IMG/VR virus record: IMGVR_UViG_3300042543_000285
Coordinates: 1 to 27,277 of that record
Strand: one strand, 5' to 3'
DNA: 27,277 nt
From: a virus
Numbering within the stretch: the first letter of the stretch is position 1; each line of letters begins with the position of its first letter. The notes beneath the pieces are model-generated. The model was not told the DNA's origin and searched no databases. It saw only the letters and a list, made by a program, of their open reading frames with translations. Position numbers and translations under genes: made by a program. Of this stretch, positions 23,099-27,277 are shown in pieces.

Positions 23099-24052
23099 CT
23101 AAAGTTCTTTCAAAATATTTTTGATAAGCAAGACTAAATGTGATTCTGTAATTCTTACTTCATTTGTGGATTTTCTTGGTTTATATGATGTCATAATCGG
23201 TTTTTGTCCTTTTCCTGTTTGCGTATCTTTTTTTTCGGCAGATCTTTTTTGTTGACAAGCGGATCTTTTAGCAGAATCGGACATTTTACCCGCAACACCA
23301 GCGGCACGACATTTAGGGTACGCCCCTTTGGATGTGTCGTGTCGCCCGCAAGGCGGATGTTTACCATCAACTTTACGACAAATGTTAACCCATGGACCTT
23401 TTGGTTGTTTTGAACCTTTTGGTTTTTTTTTAGTACCAAACCAAACCGCCAAATCTTCTTTTAAATGATGTGGTTCGTCTATATTTCTATCATAAGATCC
23501 TCGATGATCTTTTTCCCAAACACCAACAGTCCTTTTTATATTATTACGCATTTTCTTTTTTATCTGTAGTTTGTTATTATTTGTTTCCACAAATTCAGTA
23601 AAAGGACCAATATGATGATCTTCCCAATCGTAAAACCCTATTTCTAACGGGGCATTGTAAGGACCTGCGGTTATTGAAGTATTTGCTTCATTAATTTTTT
23701 TTTGTCTTTGTATCGGAACAATTTTTTTTCTACCACCAGGTGTTTGATTTAATATACCTCCATCATCATCACTGAATGTTAGATAAGGGTTTTTTTTTAT
23801 TTTGTTTGTAGATTTTTTAGCAATTTTTTCTCGTTTTTTTATTTCTTTTTTTGGTGTATCCATAACACCATCATAACTATCATAAGCCAACATCGCATCA
23901 TCATAATTAGAAGTTGATATTGTAAAAGGTCCTAATTGTTCTTTTTTAAAAAATCTGAACCCAGGTTGTAAAGGGGGTACATAGGATCCCCTACTCCCGA
24001 GTTCAGTAGTTGCTTCTAGTATTATTTTGTTTACAATATCTTGAATATTCAT
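23099..24052 (-). CDS. Basic modular protein, putative internal head polyprotein
   Basis: A 317-residue, very basic protein. The start at 24052 (MNIQDIVNKIILEATTELG) is preferred over an ATG at 24175, because the extra 41 residues would overlap the plus-strand gene at 24081. Two copies of a module are visible: GSYVPPLQPGFRFFKKEQLG then PFT (22-44), and GPYNAPLEIGFYDWEDHHIG then PFT (130-152). Each follows a prohead-protease-like site: ILE/A at 11-14 and INE/A at 120-123. A Cys-rich basic domain follows (about 215-275: CGRHDTSKGAYPKCRAAG, DUF5872-like). ITE/S at 301-304 then releases a C-terminal helix. Cleavage would yield two or three fragments. The role in the head is inferred. Confidence 0.75.
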   Translation of the reverse strand: MNIQDIVNKIILEATTELGSRGSYVPPLQPGFRFFKKEQLGPFTISTSNYDDAMLAYDSYDGVMDTPKKEIKKREKIAKKSTNKIKKNPYLTFSDDDGGILNQTPGGRKKIVPIQRQKKINEANTSITAGPYNAPLEIGFYDWEDHHIGPFTEFVETNNNKLQIKKKMRNNIKRTVGVWEKDHRGSYDRNIDEPHHLKEDLAVWFGTKKKPKGSKQPKGPWVNICRKVDGKHPPCGRHDTSKGAYPKCRAAGVAGKMSDSAKRSACQQKRSAEKKDTQTGKGQKPIMTSYKPRKSTNEVRITESHLVLLIKNILKEL

Positions 24053-24057
24053 TATCT

Positions 24058-24065
24058 TATAAATA
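24058..24065 (+). promoter_or_regulatory. Candidate T4-type late promoter TATAAATA
   Basis: An exact TATAAATA on the plus strand, 15 nt before the ATG at 24081. The predicted start site near 24071-24072 would leave a leader of about 9-10 nt. It lies in the 28-nt divergent gap with the minus-strand gene beginning at 24052. It fits the gp55-like sigma factor at 15467, but AT-richness tempers confidence. Confidence 0.5.
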
Positions 24066-24080
24066 TCACAAATAATTATT

Positions 24081-24302
24081 ATGGAAGAAAAAAATGAAAT
24101 TTTTGGTAATCTTTTCGGCAGTATCAATTTACTATCTGAAGAACATTTAGAAGTAATATTATCAACTATGGACAAAGAACATTCAATTTATTATTTAGTT
24201 GAAGCCGTTAAGTGTGCACACCAAAGGGGCGCTTTTTCTATTGGTGAAACTGAAATAATTTCTAAGTCTATAAGAATGTTAGTGAATGATGTAAAAGAAT
24301 AA
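24081..24302 (+). CDS. Small hypothetical protein
   Basis: A 73-residue acidic helical protein with LLSEEHLEVILSTMDKEHSI (17-36), then AVKCAHQRGAFSIGETEIIS and a short C-terminal helix. The sequence is well formed for a folded helical bundle, and no family is recognised. It has a TATAAATA box 15 nt upstream and a strong terminator 48 nt downstream, so it looks like a one-gene late unit lying between two minus-strand genes. That compact, independent regulation supports it being a real gene. Confidence 0.7.
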   Translation: MEEKNEIFGNLFGSINLLSEEHLEVILSTMDKEHSIYYLVEAVKCAHQRGAFSIGETEIISKSIRMLVNDVKE

Positions 24303-24350
24303 TTTATTTTATAATATGACTTAACATTCTACGGTAATTGTTTAACAAAA

Positions 24351-24378
24351 AAAAAGGTCAGATTTCTCTGACCTTTTT
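24351..24378. terminator. Bidirectional intrinsic terminator
   Basis: A perfect 12-bp stem, AAAAAGGTCAGA (24351-24362) with TCTGACCTTTTT (24367-24378), around a TTTC loop. With T tracts available on both strands it can stop transcription from the plus gene ending at 24302 and from the capsid gene, whose stop is at 24398. It is the only structured element between these convergent genes. Confidence 0.93.
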
Positions 24379-24397
24379 CTTATTAACCGTTAATTGA

Positions 24398-26287
24398 TTA
24401 TCTCAATTCTCTTAAGTCAAACGTTCTAACACCATCAACTGTGATACGTCCGTAGAAACGGTTGTTAACCATTTTCTTAGCGTATCTTGTCATAATACCT
24501 TTGATAGGTGTGAAGTTGAATGGGTTATACATTGTAGGTGTCAATTGTAGAGGTACATACGGTGCGTAAATGTAACCTGTGTCTAACAATGATGTTCCTT
24601 TGTGACCGATTAACACTTGGTTAGGCGGGAAGTAAGGATCACGGTAAACTTGGTAACGTCCTGACAACGTACCTACTCTTTCGATACCCATGTTGTATTG
24701 ATCTTGCTCTGGTGAAGCATTTGATACGTGGAAGTATTCAAGATCATCAAAGATTGCAGAAACTTCAGAAGAAACAACGATCCAGTTAGCACCACCTCTC
24801 AAAGTAGATTTGTGGATTTGTGCTGACAATTGATTGATCGCTGTGATCAAAGTTTGGTTCCAATCTTTTTGTGTATAAGATGTAGTCAATTGAAGTCTTC
24901 TCCATCCGTTGTAGTCCCAACGTAAATTCCATGCCGCTCCTTTTCTCAAGTCACGTAAAATTTCACGATCGATTTCAGCAGCTACTTGTTCTGACAACAA
25001 CGCTGTCAATTCAGCTTCTGCATCGATGTTATGGAATGCTGCAACGTCCTGAGCTAATTCAGGTGACCATTGTGCTCTTAATTTTCTTTCTGTTACAGAA
25101 ACAGTCACTGACTCAAGATCAAAAGAAACCTCACCAATTTGATCTTCGAATTCTAAGTTTTTATATCTTCTATAAATTGCTTGGAATGGAGATTGTCCTA
25201 ATGTATCATTATTTTCTGTTATTTCACCAATTGTAGTTCCTGTGTAACCATCTAATGTAGTAGCTCCACAATCAGCACATGCTGGACAAGAAAGATCAAC
25301 TTCTAAATAGATACAACCATCCTGTGAACAGATATTGTTGTAAGACCCACCATTTCCTGTTGTAGGGAAAGTTGTTCCTTGAGTATTAGATGTTGGTTGT
25401 ACAATTCCTTTACCATAAATTTGAGTTACAACTCTAAACAATAATGGTGCTGACAAGTTTGTGTTTCCAATCTCATCTAAATTAGGACATCCTGTAGATC
25501 CTGTTAATACGTTTAAGTCAGCAACAATTTTAAGATCAGATAAGAAAGTTTCTGTATCTATCTCATTACCATCAGGTCCGATTAATTTACCAACACCTCC
25601 GTTATTAAATCCACAAAGTTTAACGATAATTTTTCTTGTAACTTCACCGTCAAATTGATTTGTCGCTGGAGTTAAATCAGAACCTGACCATACCATAGCG
25701 ATAGCCGGTTGAGTAACTGCAGTCCATTGACCTTTAGAATAGTCAAACAATCCTGGAGGATCTAAACCTGCCTCATTACCTTCATAAAATAAATCATAAA
25801 GATTTTTTGTATATGGTGCGTTAGTCTGACCAGCAGGTAAATTAGCGTTAGGGTAACCTTGACCAAGTGAGTTGTAACCATCTGCAATTGCTTGAGGTGA
25901 TCCTATTGGTGAATAGTGTGTCCCATCAGGATTTGCCGCGTTAGGATTGTATCCTTGGATACGAGGTACGAAGTAGAACAATTTACCAATAGGTAAGTTC
26001 ATTGCTTGTACTGATACGATATCGTTTGCTAACAATTTAGAAAAAACTCTTCTTACGATAGGGAATACAACTGTTTCAAAAGCTCCGTTAGAAGTTTCTG
26101 AAGTTGCTTCGTTAATCAAGAAAGAAGCTTGGTTTTCATATAACTGTGCTACGTTTTCTTTTAGGTGGCCTTTAAGACCTTCAAGGAACCCTAATCTGTC
26201 CCATTTGTTAATTGTATCTTCTTTGATAACTTTTAGGTGTTTTAACCCGATGTTACCAACAAGACCTGATTCTAATAATGCTCCCAT
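24398..26287 (-). CDS. 23: Major capsid protein, T4 gp23-like
   Basis: A 629-residue HK97-fold capsid protein. The gp23 core is clear: ERKLRAQWSPELAQDVAAFH (400-419), IDAEAELTALLSEQVAAEID (421-440), RGGANWIVVSSEVSAIFDDL, GTLSGRYQVYRDPYF, IGHKGTSLLDTGYIYAPYVP and the C-terminal MTRYAKKMVNNRFYGRI. FLINE/A at 56-61 corresponds to the T4 prohead-protease site FLTE/A, so about 60 residues should be removed. It is about 108 residues longer than T4 gp23, with an insert near 200-360 carrying Cys at 225, 267, 320, 325, 334, 337 and 340. Its codons are visibly less AT-biased than those of its neighbours, as expected for a very highly expressed gene. It lies downstream of the scaffold gene. Confidence 0.96.
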   Translation of the reverse strand: MGALLESGLVGNIGLKHLKVIKEDTINKWDRLGFLEGLKGHLKENVAQLYENQASFLINEATSETSNGAFETVVFPIVRRVFSKLLANDIVSVQAMNLPIGKLFYFVPRIQGYNPNAANPDGTHYSPIGSPQAIADGYNSLGQGYPNANLPAGQTNAPYTKNLYDLFYEGNEAGLDPPGLFDYSKGQWTAVTQPAIAMVWSGSDLTPATNQFDGEVTRKIIVKLCGFNNGGVGKLIGPDGNEIDTETFLSDLKIVADLNVLTGSTGCPNLDEIGNTNLSAPLLFRVVTQIYGKGIVQPTSNTQGTTFPTTGNGGSYNNICSQDGCIYLEVDLSCPACADCGATTLDGYTGTTIGEITENNDTLGQSPFQAIYRRYKNLEFEDQIGEVSFDLESVTVSVTERKLRAQWSPELAQDVAAFHNIDAEAELTALLSEQVAAEIDREILRDLRKGAAWNLRWDYNGWRRLQLTTSYTQKDWNQTLITAINQLSAQIHKSTLRGGANWIVVSSEVSAIFDDLEYFHVSNASPEQDQYNMGIERVGTLSGRYQVYRDPYFPPNQVLIGHKGTSLLDTGYIYAPYVPLQLTPTMYNPFNFTPIKGIMTRYAKKMVNNRFYGRITVDGVRTFDLRELR

Positions 26288-26314
26288 TTTTATTTGTTTT
26301 TAGCTTTATTTTTT

Positions 26315-26322
26315 TATTTATG
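26315..26322 (-). promoter_or_regulatory. Candidate late promoter CATAAATA before the capsid gene
   Basis: The minus strand reads CATAAATA, one base from the T4 late core TATAAATA, ending 27 nt before the capsid ATG at 26287. The capsid gene would be expected to have its own strong late promoter, as in T4. The gap also holds an inverted repeat at 26322-26338. Confidence 0.4.
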
Positions 26323-26338
26323 TATATTATAAATATAC
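26322..26338. repeat. Inverted repeat in the scaffold-capsid gap
   Basis: GTATATT (26322-26328) and AATATAC (26332-26338) form a perfect 7-bp inverted repeat around ATA. The plus strand also reads TATAAATA across it at 26328-26335, pointing away from the capsid gene. It may be an operator, an RNA-processing hairpin or chance in AT-rich DNA. Confidence 0.45.
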
Positions 26339-26354
26339 GGTTTTGTTAAAAAGT

Positions 26355-27277
26355 TTATTTTATTTTACCCATTAAGTCTTTCATTCTCATAAATTGTGGA
26401 TTTTCGTAAGTTTTTGATTCAATCAAATTTACCGCAGAACCCGTAGAAGGTGCCTTCATAACAGTTCTATTGATTGATTCATTAATACTATTATCCGTCA
26501 AATTGTTATTAGACAATTCACTTTTTAGAGTCTGATAAAGATTTTTGGATTCTTTCAAAGATTCAACGTTATCAAATCTTCTCAAAATATTTATTTTTTC
26601 TTGTTTTGTTGTTGAGTGTTCCGTAAACAATCTAGTAGCGTATGCTAAATTAGAATTGAAAACCGCGACTTCATTAAGTTTAGTTCTAAATAAGTCTAAA
26701 GCCTTTTTGTATTCTTCATTCTTTTCTCTTAAAATTTCAACTTCTTCTTTCAAGTGTCTTGGTGCAGTTATTTTTTTATCTAATCCTTTTTTACCAAAGG
26801 CTCTTCCAACACCTAAAGTTCTTGAAGCTTCTTTAGTTTCGGATTTTTTACCACCTTTAATTTTGTTTACGATCTTCATAACAATTTCTGAATTAGGATC
26901 TTCATTATCGTAATCGAAAGATGCTTTACCTGACTTTCCAAAACGTTTTGATCCTTCTTTCATTTTTGTGTTAAACCCACCTTCTTGGTTAGGTTTTTTA
27001 CTATATTTGAATTTCGACGCACTTCCTGTTTTTTGTTTAGATTCGTGAACTTTAAACTTGTCTGTTTCATTAGCCATGCTTGACCATGATTCACCGTACA
27101 TATCTTCGTCAAGATCTTCATAAGTCATGTCTTCATACATTTCTTCATCAAGTTCATCTGTGTACATTTCATCAAGCTCATCGTAAGTCATGTCTTCATA
27201 CATTTCTTCATCAAGTTCGTCAGAATGCATTCCACCCATACCCTCATAGGTCATTGAATCTTCATACATTTCTTCAT
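26355..27277 (-). CDS. 22: Prohead core scaffold protein, gp22-like, 5' end cut by the window edge
   Basis: An open frame of at least 304 residues that stays open to the right edge. The N-terminal part (1-60 of the visible ATG frame) is a very acidic repeat of MYEDMTYDELDE type. A basic linker follows (about 70-170), then a helical C-terminal region with REKNEEYKKALDLFRTKLNE and VAVFNSNLAYATRLFTEHS (201-219), like scaffold proteins of marine T4-like phages. Protease-like sites LKE/S (238-241), INE/S (262-265) and LIE/S (282-285) lie in the last 70 residues, as expected for a core protein destroyed by the prohead protease. It sits directly upstream of gp23, as in T4. The ATG at 27269 is inside the repeat, so the true start probably lies beyond the window. 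Confidence 0.82.
   Translation of the reverse strand, partial: EEMYEDSMTYEGMGGMHSDELDEEMYEDMTYDELDEMYTDELDEEMYEDMTYEDLDEDMYGESWSSMANETDKFKVHESKQKTGSASKFKYSKKPNQEGGFNTKMKEGSKRFGKSGKASFDYDNEDPNSEIVMKIVNKIKGGKKSETKEASRTLGVGRAFGKKGLDKKITAPRHLKEEVEILREKNEEYKKALDLFRTKLNEVAVFNSNLAYATRLFTEHSTTKQEKINILRRFDNVESLKESKNLYQTLKSELSNNNLTDNSINESINRTVMKAPSTGSAVNLIESKTYENPQFMRMKDLMGKIK
27121..27218. repeat. 35-bp direct repeat, 63-bp period, inside the scaffold gene
   Basis: An identical 35-bp sequence occurs at 27121-27155 and 27184-27218, 63 bp apart, which is 21 codons. A partial third copy begins near 27259 and runs off the edge. The repeat encodes the acidic ELDEEMYEDMTY unit of the scaffold N-terminus. 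Identity at the DNA level implies recent duplication or continuing expansion and contraction by slippage or recombination. Confidence 0.88.

Noticed and set aside
23204-23413. Plus-strand open frame opposite the Cys-rich basic domain
   Set aside because: The minus-strand frame has the recognisable CGR...YPKCR domain, so the plus frame is its shadow and has no start context of its own.
24053-24175. Longer start for the minus-strand basic protein, at an ATG at 24175
   Set aside because: The extra 41 residues would be antisense to the gene at 24081-24302 and across its promoter, and they read as shadow sequence. MNIQDIVNKIILEATTE at 24052 is a natural leader.
27121-27277. Repeats at the right end as a CRISPR array
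   Set aside because: The period is an exact multiple of three, the repeats keep one open frame, and the intervening sequence is related acidic coding sequence rather than unique spacers.
1-27277. tRNA genes, integrase, attachment sites or insertion sequences
   Set aside because: No cloverleaf-like GC-rich stretch, recombinase motif or terminal inverted repeats were seen. Gaps between genes are all under 100 nt.

Overview
This 27.3 kb window is an AT-rich, almost gapless segment of a tailed-phage genome of the T4 superfamily (large myovirus). The anchors are a gp23-type major capsid protein (24398-26287, minus), a gp22-type prohead core/scaffold protein beside it (26355 to beyond the right edge, minus), a gp5-type baseplate hub OB-domain protein (18707-20233), a gp55-type late sigma factor (15467-16216), PhoH (11954-12691), a dUTPase (5336-5941) and a DnaQ-type exonuclease (4605-5336). 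Starts are preceded by A/T-only leaders without Shine-Dalgarno sequences, and one intergenic region carries an exact TAnnTTTG box. Together these suggest a Bacteroidota host, although this is an inference. There are no tRNAs, insertion sequences or CRISPR arrays.

Layout. (1) 1-495: the start of a minus-strand protein cut by the left edge, divergent from a plus-strand run. (2) 549-3287: LETM1-like membrane-type protein, two unknowns, a stand-alone WYL-like protein and a probable virion/prohead protein, closed by a strong intrinsic terminator (3308-3337). (3) 3383-11957: a decoration and nucleotide cassette. Glycosyltransferases are interleaved with the exonuclease and dUTPase. They are followed by a tightly overlapping block of GNAT acetyltransferase, short DegT-type aminotransferase, BKACE (DUF849) beta-keto acid cleavage enzyme, NeuD/PglD-like acyltransferase and another glycosyltransferase. 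(4) 11954-15467: PhoH, a HAD-fold protein without its catalytic aspartates, an unknown and two more glycosyltransferases. (5) 15467-22596: late sigma factor, then virion/baseplate genes and a basic putative internal head protein. (6) 22663-24302: a small conserved unknown, a convergent minus-strand basic protein with repeated modules, and a small plus-strand gene. (7) 24351-27277: bidirectional terminator, then the capsid and scaffold genes on the minus strand.

How it may fit together. The sigma factor would direct late transcription from TATAAATA-like boxes, copies of which lie in the 495/549 and 24052/24081 intergenic regions, with a variant before the capsid gene. The capsid protein keeps a T4-style prohead-protease site (E60/A61). 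Similar [LI]-x-E/[AS] sites recur at the ends and module boundaries of several otherwise unexplained proteins, and the WYL-like protein begins much like a T4 capsid-targeting peptide. This suggests a set of proteins packed and processed inside the head, and possibly delivered to the host with the DNA.

The enzyme block at 8911-11380 has the right parts to make an N-acylated amino sugar: an aminotransferase for the amino group, BKACE as a source of an unusual acyl-CoA, a NeuD/PglD-like acyltransferase, and neighbouring glycosyltransferases to attach the product. This pathway is inferred, not shown.
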